Assembly (NCBI GenBank): GCA_003220855.1
Contig: QHTP01000187.1
Location: 1-9,812 of the forward strand
Reading direction: 5' to 3'
DNA length: 9,812 nucleotides
Origin: Gemmatimonadota bacterium
GTDB taxonomy: Bacteria > Gemmatimonadota > Gemmatimonadetes > Gemmatimonadales > GWC2-71-9
The position numbers and the translations under genes were made by a program. Shown here piece after piece: positions 1 through 5,888 of this stretch. The first letter of the stretch is position 1. Each line of letters begins with the position of its first letter. Below the pieces are notes generated by a model, which saw nothing but the letters and a program-made list of their open reading frames with translations, did not search any database and was not told the origin of the DNA.

Positions 1-16
1 TTCGTCATTGCGCGGC

Positions 17-268
17 TCAGCGGCAAGCGTCGGTGATGACCGCGCTGAGCGCGTTCACATGGTGCAGCAAGCCAGCCACACCCGGCCGCGCCGCCGCGCG
101 TGTCTGGGCGCGCTCAAGCGCCTTGGCGTACGCCGCGCACACCGTCGACCGCGCGGGCGCCGAGGAAACCTGCATCGCCAGGCGGGCGGGCCCCGTCAGC
201 TTCTGGGGCTCGTCCGCACAGGCAGTCAAGAGTACCAGTACGGCGATGGAAAACGTGGTGCGCTTCAC
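17..268 (-). CDS. Small predicted lipoprotein (83 aa), unknown function
   Basis: I do not recognise a family. The protein starts with a short lipoprotein signal peptide: basic KR at residues 2-3, a hydrophobic stretch (about 6-14) and a lipobox LTAC with the lipidated Cys at 17. The mature part would be only about 67 residues, Ala-rich and probably helical, with two further cysteines (in TVCAAY and TDACR) that could form a disulfide outside the cytoplasm. The GTG start at 268 is chosen because AGGAGG lies 6 nt upstream (280-275), the best ribosome binding site in the window, and because the signal peptide begins exactly there. The open frame continues upstream to 487, but that extension is Arg-rich and has no such site. 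It lies downstream of the SUF operon on the same strand, separated by 373 nt, so it is probably a separate transcript. The gene itself is fairly secure; the role is not. Confidence 0.72.
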   Translation of the reverse strand: MKRTTFSIAVLVLLTACADEPQKLTGPARLAMQVSSAPARSTVCAAYAKALERAQTRAAARPGVAGLLHHVNALSAVITDACR

Positions 269-641
269 AACCCACCTCCTAGAGCGGGCCCCGTGACCGT
301 GTGGGCGGGCAGGGGAGCCCGGTACGTGACGGCGTCCTATGCGGGCGGGAGGGCGCACCGACACGAATGCCACCGCATCGCCCGCACGCGTGCGTTTGGT
401 GTGGAGCTGACGCAACAGTCGTACCACGTGCCGCCAAGAGCGGAACGTTCCCAGTCTGCTCAGGCGTGTGGCACGCCACTGACACACGCGCAGGGCGTAC
501 TGGAGCGCGCGATAGAGCGCGCTCTATCGTTTGGTAGAGTGGAGTTGGCTGCCTGGACTACGCGAAGCGGAGGGATGTCATTGCGGCCGCGATTCCGACG
601 CGATCGTTACACGGCCGTGCGGGCAAGCCGAGCGGGAAAAC
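269..641. other. Gene-free stretch between sufU and the lipoprotein gene
   Basis: No convincing coding region is visible here. The open frames crossing it are Arg/Pro/Gly-rich and lack ribosome binding sites. It holds a 10-bp palindrome GGAACGTTCC (442-451), a 6-bp inverted repeat GGCGTG/CACGCC around a 3-nt loop (463-477), and a 20-bp perfect palindrome (510-529, listed separately). The AGGAGG ribosome binding site of the small lipoprotein gene is at 275-280. I could not find a clear -35/-10 pair for that gene on the minus strand, nor a GC hairpin followed by a U-tract just after sufU. The stretch probably holds the lipoprotein promoter and the 3' end of the SUF transcript, but the exact signals are not evident. 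Confidence 0.5.
510..529. repeat. 20-bp perfect palindrome
   Basis: CGATAGAGCGCGCTCTATCG reads the same on both strands without a spacer. It lies 113 nt downstream of the sufU stop and 242 nt upstream of the lipoprotein start. As RNA it could form a stem of 8 bp with a CGCG loop, but only TTT follows on the plus strand and no U-tract on the minus strand, so a classical intrinsic terminator is doubtful. A full 20-bp palindrome is also the shape of an operator for a dimeric repressor, which could control the lipoprotein gene. The palindrome is certain; both roles are inference. Confidence 0.6.
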
Positions 642-1091
642 TTACCTCTCGCCCTTGAACGCATCCGTCAGCGCGTTCCAAGGCAACAGCGCGCACTTGA
701 TGCGTATCGGGAACTTGGACACGCCGGCGAGGGCGCGCAGCTCGCCCAGCGCCTTGTCCCGCGCGGCGCCCTCGTCCCCCTGCATCATGGCGCTCATGCG
801 GGCGGCCAGCGCGAGCGCGTGCGGGATCGACCGGTCCTTGAGGAGCTGCGTCATCATCGACGCGGCCGCCTGGCTGATCGAGCAGCCCCGGCCGATGAAA
901 CGCGCTTCCTTGATGACGTCGCCGTCCACGCGCAGCTGCAGATCGATCTCGTCCCCGCACAGCGGGTTGTTGAGCGACACCGAGTGCGTCGCGTCGTCCA
1001 GCGTGCCCTTGTTCCGGGGGCGCCGGTAGTGATCGAGGATCAGCTCCTGGTAGAGGCCGCTGAGCTGCGGATCAGGCGGGGACGTACCCAA
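642..1091 (-). CDS. sufU: SufU, zinc-dependent sulfur acceptor for SufS
   Basis: SufU accepts persulfide sulfur from the cysteine desulfurase SufS and passes it to the SufBCD scaffold in the cytoplasm. The IscU-like fold is clear: an opening LYQELILDHYRRPRN, then NNPLCGDEIDL with Cys45 and Asp47, GRGCSIS with Cys70, and IKCALLPW with Cys133. These are the three Cys and one Asp that bind zinc in the family. The intact GRGC region with a spacer before the last Cys is SufU-like. The start is best placed at TTG 1091: a GGAG sequence ends 6 nt upstream and the resulting 149 aa match the family length (about 147), with the usual 10-13 residues before the first helix. Longer frames to 1148 are not supported. 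It overlaps the end of sufS by 20 nt, so it is probably translationally coupled, and it is the last SUF gene. Confidence 0.93.
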   Translation of the reverse strand: MGTSPPDPQLSGLYQELILDHYRRPRNKGTLDDATHSVSLNNPLCGDEIDLQLRVDGDVIKEARFIGRGCSISQAAASMMTQLLKDRSIPHALALAARMSAMMQGDEGAARDKALGELRALAGVSKFPIRIKCALLPWNALTDAFKGER

Positions 1092-2301
1092 AGAGGGCTC
1101 CCGCCTTGACGAGCCCGCCGGCGAGGACGTCGACGTCGTCCAATCCATTGTAGAGATAGAACGAGGCGCGCGCGGTGGCGGGGACGTTGAGCCGCCGCAT
1201 CAACGGCTGGGCGCAGTGATGCCCGGCGCGGATGCAGATGCCGTCCTGGTCGAGGATGGTTGCGATGTCGTGCGGGTGGATGTCGCCGTACGTGAACGAG
1301 ACGACGCCCGCCCGGTGGTCGCGCGGGCCGTACACCGTCACGCCCTCGATCTGCGCGAGCCGCTCGATCGCGGCCGCGGCGAGCGCCTGCTCGTGCTCCG
1401 CGATCCGCTCGGGGCCCACGCCCTCCAAATACGCGATGGCCGCCGCCAGGCCGACTGCCCCCTCCACGTTCGGAGTACCCGCTTCGAACTTGTGGGGAAT
1501 CGTGTTGTAGGTCGAATGGTCGTCCCACACGCGGGAGATCATCTCGCCGCCGCCGTGGTAGGGCGGCATGGCGTCGAGCAGCTCCGGCCTCGCCACCAGC
1601 GCCCCCGAGCCCATGGGCCCGAGCATCTTGTGGCCTGAGAGGGCGTAAAAGTCGCAGTCGAGCGCCTGCACGTCGACCCTCAGGTGGGGCGTCGACTGCG
1701 CCCCGTCGACCACTACGACCGCGCCCACCGCGTGCGCCAGCCGGGCCAGCTGCGCGGCGGGATTCACGGTGCCGAGCGCGTTCGAGACATACGGGAACGC
1801 GACAATCTTGGGTCGCCGCTCCAGCGCGCGCCCGTAATCGGAGAGGTCGATCCGCCCGTCCTCGGTGATCTCCACCATGCGCAGCGTCGCGCCCTTCTCC
1901 TGACACAGCATCTGCCACGGCACGAGGTTCGAGTGGTGGTCCATGGCCGTCACCACCACGCTGTCGCCCGCGCGGACGTGGGCGCGGCCGTAGGCGCCGG
2001 CCACCAGGTTGATCGCCTCGGTGGTGCCACGCGTGAACACGACACCCTCCCGCGCCCAGGCGTTGACGAACCCGGCCAGCTTCGCGCGCGCCGCCTCGTA
2101 TGCCTCGGTGGCACGGATGGCGAGGTCGTACGCCCCGCGATGGACGTTGGCGTTCGTCGTGCGGTAGTACTCGGTGATGGCGTCCAAGACCGCCTGTGGC
2201 TTCTGGGTCGTCGCGGCGTTGTCGAGATACACGAGCGGATGACCGTTCTCCCGCTGGCGCAGCAGCGGGAAATCGGCGCGCAGGCGGGCGGCGTCGAGCA
2301 T
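1072..2301 (-). CDS. sufS: SufS, group II PLP-dependent cysteine desulfurase
   Basis: SufS removes sulfur from L-cysteine, giving alanine and an enzyme persulfide that feeds Fe-S cluster assembly. The protein is 409 aa, the usual size. Visible landmarks are YLDNAATTQKP near residue 26, the PLP-stacking His122 in DHHSNLVPW, Asp199 in VDGAQS, the Schiff-base Lys225 in LSGHKMLGP, and the catalytic Cys363 in RAGHHCAQPLM. Arg378 in the following helix fits the substrate-carboxylate binder. The short RAGHHC loop is that of group II (SufS/CsdA) rather than IscS/NifS enzymes. The ATG at 2301 overlaps the sufD stop (TGATG), and MLDAARLRADFPLL is a normal N-terminus; the frame open to 2490 is antisense-free read-through of sufD and was not used. 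SufU immediately downstream is its expected sulfur acceptor. No key residue is missing. Confidence 0.97.
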   Translation of the reverse strand: MLDAARLRADFPLLRQRENGHPLVYLDNAATTQKPQAVLDAITEYYRTTNANVHRGAYDLAIRATEAYEAARAKLAGFVNAWAREGVVFTRGTTEAINLVAGAYGRAHVRAGDSVVVTAMDHHSNLVPWQMLCQEKGATLRMVEITEDGRIDLSDYGRALERRPKIVAFPYVSNALGTVNPAAQLARLAHAVGAVVVVDGAQSTPHLRVDVQALDCDFYALSGHKMLGPMGSGALVARPELLDAMPPYHGGGEMISRVWDDHSTYNTIPHKFEAGTPNVEGAVGLAAAIAYLEGVGPERIAEHEQALAAAAIERLAQIEGVTVYGPRDHRAGVVSFTYGDIHPHDIATILDQDGICIRAGHHCAQPLMRRLNVPATARASFYLYNGLDDVDVLAGGLVKAGALFGYVPA

Positions 2302-3617
2302 CACGCGAGCCGCTCCCGCACCAGCCGGTCGAGCCGCTCCCGCACCGCCGGGCGCCGCATGCGGTCCAGGATCTCGGCGCCGAATCCGTAGGTGAGGATG
2401 CTGCGGGCCGCCTCGGCGGACAGGCCGCGGCTGCGGAGATAGTACAGCTGGGTCTCGTCGATCGGCCCCACCGTGGACCCGTGGGTGCACTTCACGTCGT
2501 CCGCGTAGATCTCCAGCTGCGGTTGGCTGTCGGCGCGGGCTTCGGTCGAGAGCAGCAGGTTGTTGTTGGTCTGCTTCGAATCGGTCCGCTGCGCCCCCGG
2601 GCGCACCACGATGCGTCCGTTGAACACGCCGTGCGCCCGCTCGGCCAGGACGCCGTTGAAATACTCGTGGCTCGCGCAGTGCGGCTGGGCGTGGTCGATC
2701 ACCGTGTGGTGGTCGGCGTGCTGGGCGGCGCTCAACAAGTACAACCCGTTGAGAATGAGCTCGGCGCCGGCGCCGGCCAGGACGGTCGTGATGTCGTGAC
2801 GGGCGAGCGCGGCGCCGAGCGTCAGGACGTGCACTCCCAGGAAGCTGTCGCGTTCCTGTCGCGAATGTGTCGTTGCAATCTGGAGGCCCTGCGGGCCCTC
2901 GCGCTGCACCCGATACAGCTCGGCGCGCGCGCCTTCCCGCACCACGATCTCGGTGACCGCGTTGGTCCAGTACACACCGTCCCCGAGCCCGGCGTACGTC
3001 TCGACCACCGCGGCTTCGGCGCCCCGCTCGATCACGAACAGGCTGCGGGGATGTGACACGGTGGGGCCGTCGGCGCCGGGCCGGCCGCTCGAGAGGAACA
3101 GCACCTCGAGCGGCTGCTCGAGGGTCACGCCGGCGGGCACGTGCACGAACGCTCCGTCGGCGAGGAACGCCGTGTTGAGCGCCGCAAACGCGCTGTCGTG
3201 CCAGCCGGCGTGGCGCGCGAGGTGCTCACGTGCCAGGTCGCCACTGACCCCGTTTCCGATGGCGGCGGCGAGACTGGTGGCCTGCACGCCCGCCGGCAGG
3301 GCGGCACCCGACGACAGACCGGGCGCGTGACGCCCGTTCACGAAGACGACGCGCGGACCCACTCCGACGCACAACCGCTCGAGGTCCGATGGAGCAGGGA
3401 GCGGGGAGCGGGGAGCGTGCTCGAGCAGGAATCGCCGATCCGCGATGGGCGCGACGCTGGTAAAGCGCCACTCCTCCTGCTTCGTGGTCGGGAAGCCCAG
3501 CTCTGCGAACCGTGCGATCGCGCCCTGGCGGATCTGTGTGAGCCATGTCGGCGCGCCGGACGCGCCGTTCCCCGCGAACGCCTCGAAGTCGGCCAGGTAG
3601 CGATCGATGACGTTCAC
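2301..3617 (-). CDS. sufD: SufD, Fe-S scaffold complex subunit
   Basis: SufD pairs with SufB and two SufC ATPases to form the SufBC2D scaffold on which clusters are built. At 438 aa it has the expected length. The N-terminal helical part carries TKQEEWRFT (about 45-53), the middle is the right-handed beta-helix typical of the SufB/SufD family, and the C-terminal part has HADHHTVIDHAQPHCASHEYF, DSKQTNNNLLLS and VKCTHGSTVGPID with Cys377 and His379. That His corresponds to the SufD residue at the SufB-SufD interface needed for cluster formation in E. coli. It starts at GTG 3617, overlapping the sufC stop by 4 nt (GTGA). An oddity is a low-complexity linker APRSPLPAPS (68-77) encoded by a 7-bp tandem repeat, absent from the conserved core. 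Otherwise the gene looks intact. Confidence 0.95.
   Translation of the reverse strand: MNVIDRYLADFEAFAGNGASGAPTWLTQIRQGAIARFAELGFPTTKQEEWRFTSVAPIADRRFLLEHAPRSPLPAPSDLERLCVGVGPRVVFVNGRHAPGLSSGAALPAGVQATSLAAAIGNGVSGDLAREHLARHAGWHDSAFAALNTAFLADGAFVHVPAGVTLEQPLEVLFLSSGRPGADGPTVSHPRSLFVIERGAEAAVVETYAGLGDGVYWTNAVTEIVVREGARAELYRVQREGPQGLQIATTHSRQERDSFLGVHVLTLGAALARHDITTVLAGAGAELILNGLYLLSAAQHADHHTVIDHAQPHCASHEYFNGVLAERAHGVFNGRIVVRPGAQRTDSKQTNNNLLLSTEARADSQPQLEIYADDVKCTHGSTVGPIDETQLYYLRSRGLSAEAARSILTYGFGAEILDRMRRPAVRERLDRLVRERLA
3392..3419. repeat. Heptanucleotide tandem repeat inside sufD
   Basis: Four consecutive 7-bp units are visible on the plus strand: GAGCAGG, GAGCGGG, GAGCGGG, GAGCGTG. They lie within sufD and encode, on the minus strand, a Pro/Ser/Ala-rich linker between the N-terminal domain and the beta-helix (residues about 66-76). 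The tract is G-rich on the template strand. A 28-bp tract with 7-nt period is 1 modulo 3, so each gain or loss of a unit would shift the reading frame of sufD. Confidence 0.8.
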
Positions 3618-4405
3618 GCCACCGCCGCTTCCGTGCGGAGCCAGTCGTACCCCTTCTCTTCCAGCTCGAGTGCCAGGTCTTTCCCGCCCGACTTGACGAT
3701 CCGCCCCGCGGCCAGCACGTGCACGACGTCGGGCTGGATGTGCGTCAGGATCCGGTAGTAGTGCGTCACCAGCACCGTGGCGTTGTCGGGCCGCCGCAGC
3801 TTGTCCACGGTCTGTGCCACCGTTTTCAGCGCGTCGATGTCGAGTCCGGAATCGGTCTCGTCGAGGATCGCGAGCTTGGGATCGAGCACGGCGAGCTGCA
3901 AGATCTCGTTGCGCTTCTTCTCTCCACCCGAGAAGCCTTCGTTCACCGGGCGGGTCAGATAGCTCGAGTCCCAACCGATCACCCTGAGCTTCTCCTCGAG
4001 GGCGTCCATGAATTCGACCGGTCCCAGCTCTTCCTGACCGCGGTGTTTTCGGATCGCGTTCACCGCGGAGCGGAGGAAGTACGCATTGGTGATGCCGCGG
4101 ATCGCGACGGGATACTGGAACGCGAGGAAGACGCCCTCGCGGGCCCGCTCCTCCGGAGCCATGGCGAGCAGGTCCCTCCCCTCATACAGCACTTGTCCGG
4201 CGGTGACCGTGTACGCGGGATGGCCGGCGAGCACCTGCGCCAGCGTGCTCTTTCCCGAGCCGTTCGGCCCCATGATCGCGTGCACCTCGCCGACGCGCAC
4301 CGTGAGGTCGACGCCTTTGAGGATCTCGCGACCCTCCACCGAGGCGTGGAGGTCGCGGACCGCGAGCAACACCTTTCCCGCTTCCCCGTTCCCCTTTCCC
4401 GTCAT
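3614..4405 (-). CDS. sufC: SufC, ABC-type ATPase of the SUF scaffold
   Basis: SufC is the soluble ABC ATPase whose dimerisation drives conformational change in SufB-SufD during cluster assembly. In 263 aa all ABC motifs are present: Walker A GPNGSGKST (46-54), Q-loop AFQYPV around residue 97, signature FSGGEKKR (158-165), Walker B LAILDETDSGLD (178-189) and the switch His215 in VTHYYR. DETDSGLD and FSGGEKKRNEILQ are typical of SufC rather than transport ATPases. The ATG at 4405 overlaps the sufB stop (ATGA). The first 11 residues, TGKGNGEAGK after Met, are an extension relative to usual SufC proteins and are encoded by a 7-bp repeat. A GTG at 4372 would give a more standard N-terminus (LLAVRDLHASVEG) and is an alternative start. 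It overlaps sufD by 4 nt. Confidence 0.96.
   Translation of the reverse strand: MTGKGNGEAGKVLLAVRDLHASVEGREILKGVDLTVRVGEVHAIMGPNGSGKSTLAQVLAGHPAYTVTAGQVLYEGRDLLAMAPEERAREGVFLAFQYPVAIRGITNAYFLRSAVNAIRKHRGQEELGPVEFMDALEEKLRVIGWDSSYLTRPVNEGFSGGEKKRNEILQLAVLDPKLAILDETDSGLDIDALKTVAQTVDKLRRPDNATVLVTHYYRILTHIQPDVVHVLAAGRIVKSGGKDLALELEEKGYDWLRTEAAVA
4373..4400. repeat. Heptanucleotide tandem repeat at the sufC 5' end
   Basis: Read on the minus (coding) strand, four 7-bp units follow the sufC ATG almost directly: GGGAAAG, GGGAACG, GGGAAGC, GGGAAAG. They encode the Gly/Lys/Asn-rich N-terminal extension of SufC. The units are purine-only except for two C, and each resembles a Shine-Dalgarno sequence, so the tract could also influence initiation at the GTG just after it (4372). 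Confidence 0.8.
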
Positions 4406-5710
4406 CCCACGCTCCCTTCGAGACTGATGCCGAGCAGCCGCTGGGCCTCGACCGCGAATTCCATCGGCAGCTCTTTGAACACTTCCTTGCAAAAGCCATT
4501 CACGATCATCGAGACGGCGTCCTCGGCGGAGAGACCCCGTTGCTTGGCGTAGAAGATCTGGTCCTCGCCGATTTTGGACGTCGAGGCCTCGTGCTCCATG
4601 ATGGCGGTGCTGTTGCGCACGTCGATGTAGGGAAACGTGTGTGCTCCACACCGGTCCCCGATCAGCATCGAGTCGCACTGCGAATAGTTGCGGGCCTGGT
4701 CGGCGCCCTTCAGGATCTTCACGAGCCCGCGGTAGGTGTTCTGGCCGCGGCCCGCCGAGATCCCCTTCGACACGATGGTCGAGCGGGTGTTCTTGCCCAT
4801 GTGGATCATCTTGGTGCCCGTGTCCGCCTGCTGCCGGTGGTTGGTCACGGCCACCGAGTAGAACTCGCCGATCGAGTCGTCGCCCTGCAGGATGCACCCG
4901 GGATACTTCCAGGTGATCGCGGAGCCGGTCTCCACCTGGGTCCACGAGATCTTGGCGCCCCGGCCGCGACACGCACCGCGCTTGGTCACGAAGTTGTAAA
5001 TCCCGCCCCGTCCCTCTTCGTCGCCGGGATACCAGTTCTGAATCGTGGAGTACTTGATCGTCGCATGGTCGAGCGCCACCAGCTCCACCACCGCCGCGTG
5101 CAGCTGGTTCTCGTCACGCACCGGTGCGGAGCAGCCCTCGAGGTAGCTCACGTGGCTCCCGTCGTCCGCGACGATCAGCGTGCGCTCGAACTGGCCGGTC
5201 GACTCTCGAGCCCAGATATTGCCGCACCAGGTCGGGATACTCCCGGATCGCTTCCGAGATCGCGCAGAAGATCACCCCGTGCTTCTTCAGCTCCTCGCGG
5301 AACGTGGTCGCCACGGAGACGGAATCGAACACCGCGTCCACCGCCACGCCCGCCAGCCGCTTCCGCTCCTCGATCGGGATCCCGAGCTTCTCGAAGGTCT
5401 CGATCAGCTTGGGATCGACCTGCTCCAGGCTGTCCAGCCTGGGCCGCTGCTTGGGGGCGGCGTAATAGCTGATGGCCTGATAGTCGACGGGACCGTACTG
5501 CACGTTGGCCCAGTGCGGCTCGGGCATCTTCAGCCAGTTGCGGTATGCCTTGAGCCGCCACTCGAGCATCCAGGCCGGCTCGCCCTTCTTCTCGGAGATC
5601 AGCCGGATCACGTCCTCGGACAGACCGGGGGGAACGGTCTCCGACTCGATATCCGTCACGAAGCCGTACTTGTAGGGCTGGAGGACCTGCGCTGCGATGC
5701 CGCCGCTCAT
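4402..5710 (-). pseudogene. sufB: sufB with internal deletion and frameshift
   Basis: SufB is the scaffold subunit on which the nascent Fe-S cluster is assembled. Two fragments make up one SufB. The first (5710 to 5207, 168 residues) runs from a normal N-terminus, with YGFVTDIESETVPPGL and HGVIFCAISEAIREYPD, to QYLGS. The second, one frame over (5205 to 4402, 267 residues), resumes at ESTGQFERTLIVADDGSH and continues through YLEGCSAPVRDENQLHAAVV, GDRCGAHTFPYIDV and FAVEAQRLLGISLEGSVG. From memory of E. coli SufB, the VVPxxDNFFAALN...MELSTYFRINA segment, about 43 residues, is absent, equal to about 128 lost nt. Frame one runs out at 5114. The predicted intact length (about 478 aa) is normal. 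The ATG 5710 has only a weak GGA ribosome site. Either a real lesion or an assembly/sequencing error; the surrounding operon looks functional. Confidence 0.9.
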
Positions 5711-5773
5711 CGGGAGTCCGGAAGTCCTTTAGGCGCCGCGAGTTGGACTGCAATGCCGGGCGCGAGCAAACGA

Positions 5774-5785
5774 ATCCTACAGGAC
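5774..5785. promoter_or_regulatory. Putative operator, copy 1 (over the suf -10)
   Basis: ATCCTACAGGAC contains the inverted repeat TCCT-AC-AGGA and completely covers the -10 hexamer of the SUF promoter. It matches copy 2 at 5818-5829 in 11 of 12 positions. A repressor bound here would block RNA polymerase. No regulator gene of the IscR/SufR type is visible in the window, so the binding protein is unknown. Confidence 0.45.
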
Positions 5786-5802
5786 TTACTCGGGATTGTC
5801 AA
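5774..5802 (-). promoter_or_regulatory. sigma70-type promoter of the SUF operon
   Basis: On the minus strand a perfect -35 TTGACA (5802-5797) is separated by exactly 17 nt from -10 TAGGAT (5779-5774), which matches TATAAT at four of six positions. Transcription would begin near 5767, leaving a leader of about 57 nt before the sufB ATG at 5710. It is the strongest promoter-like sequence in the window and lies correctly in the divergent sufB/def interval. Confidence 0.75.
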
Positions 5803-5817
5803 CCAAGCGTGACCGCG

Positions 5818-5829
5818 ATCCTGCAGGAC
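5818..5829. promoter_or_regulatory. Putative operator, copy 2 (upstream of the suf -35)
   Basis: ATCCTGCAGGAC contains the perfect 10-bp palindrome TCCTGCAGGA. It starts 44 bp from copy 1, about four helical turns, so both would face nearly the same side of the DNA. It lies 16 bp upstream of the suf -35 and 60 bp ahead of the def start, where it could affect either gene. A weaker third relative, TCCTTTAGG, is at 5725-5733 in the sufB leader. Confidence 0.45.
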
Positions 5830-5863
5830 CCAGCGCGCGCCGTGAGCGCGAGTTGCACAGCGG

Positions 5864-5884
5864 CGCCAAATCGCCAAATTGGCG
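5864..5884. repeat. CGCCAAAT direct repeat and hairpin ahead of def
   Basis: CGCCAAAT occurs twice in tandem (5864-5871, 5872-5879), and the second copy continues into an inverted repeat CGCCAA-A-TTGGCG (5872-5884). The hairpin ends 4 nt before the def ATG and covers the place where a ribosome binding site would be, so it may limit def translation or be a protein-binding site. Confidence 0.5.
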
Positions 5885-5888
5885 GCCC

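Noticed and set aside
269..487. Longer version of the lipoprotein gene starting at 487
   Set aside because: The extra residues are Arg-rich and the strong ribosome site and signal peptide both point to the GTG at 268.
510..540. Intrinsic terminator after the SUF operon
   Set aside because: The palindrome is not followed by a U-tract on the minus strand and lies over 100 nt from sufU.
1684..3758. Long plus-strand open frames opposite sufS, sufD and sufC (for example 1684-2391, 2196-3056, 3141-3758)
   Set aside because: They are antisense to strongly conserved genes, are Arg/Ala/Val/Gly-rich and show no family features; high GC keeps such frames open.
5198..5210. Vector or linker sequence at the sufB junction because of adjacent XhoI- and SalI-type hexamers
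   Set aside because: Only 13 bp are involved, both hexamers are common in GC-rich DNA, and the flanks are native SufB on both sides.
4402..5710. Intein or programmed frameshift in sufB
   Set aside because: Nothing is inserted; sequence is missing. A frameshift alone would not restore the 43 absent residues.
5796..5888. N-terminal extension of the deformylase from a TTG at 5796
   Set aside because: The extension is not deformylase-like and overlaps the SUF promoter; the ATG at 5889 gives a normal start.
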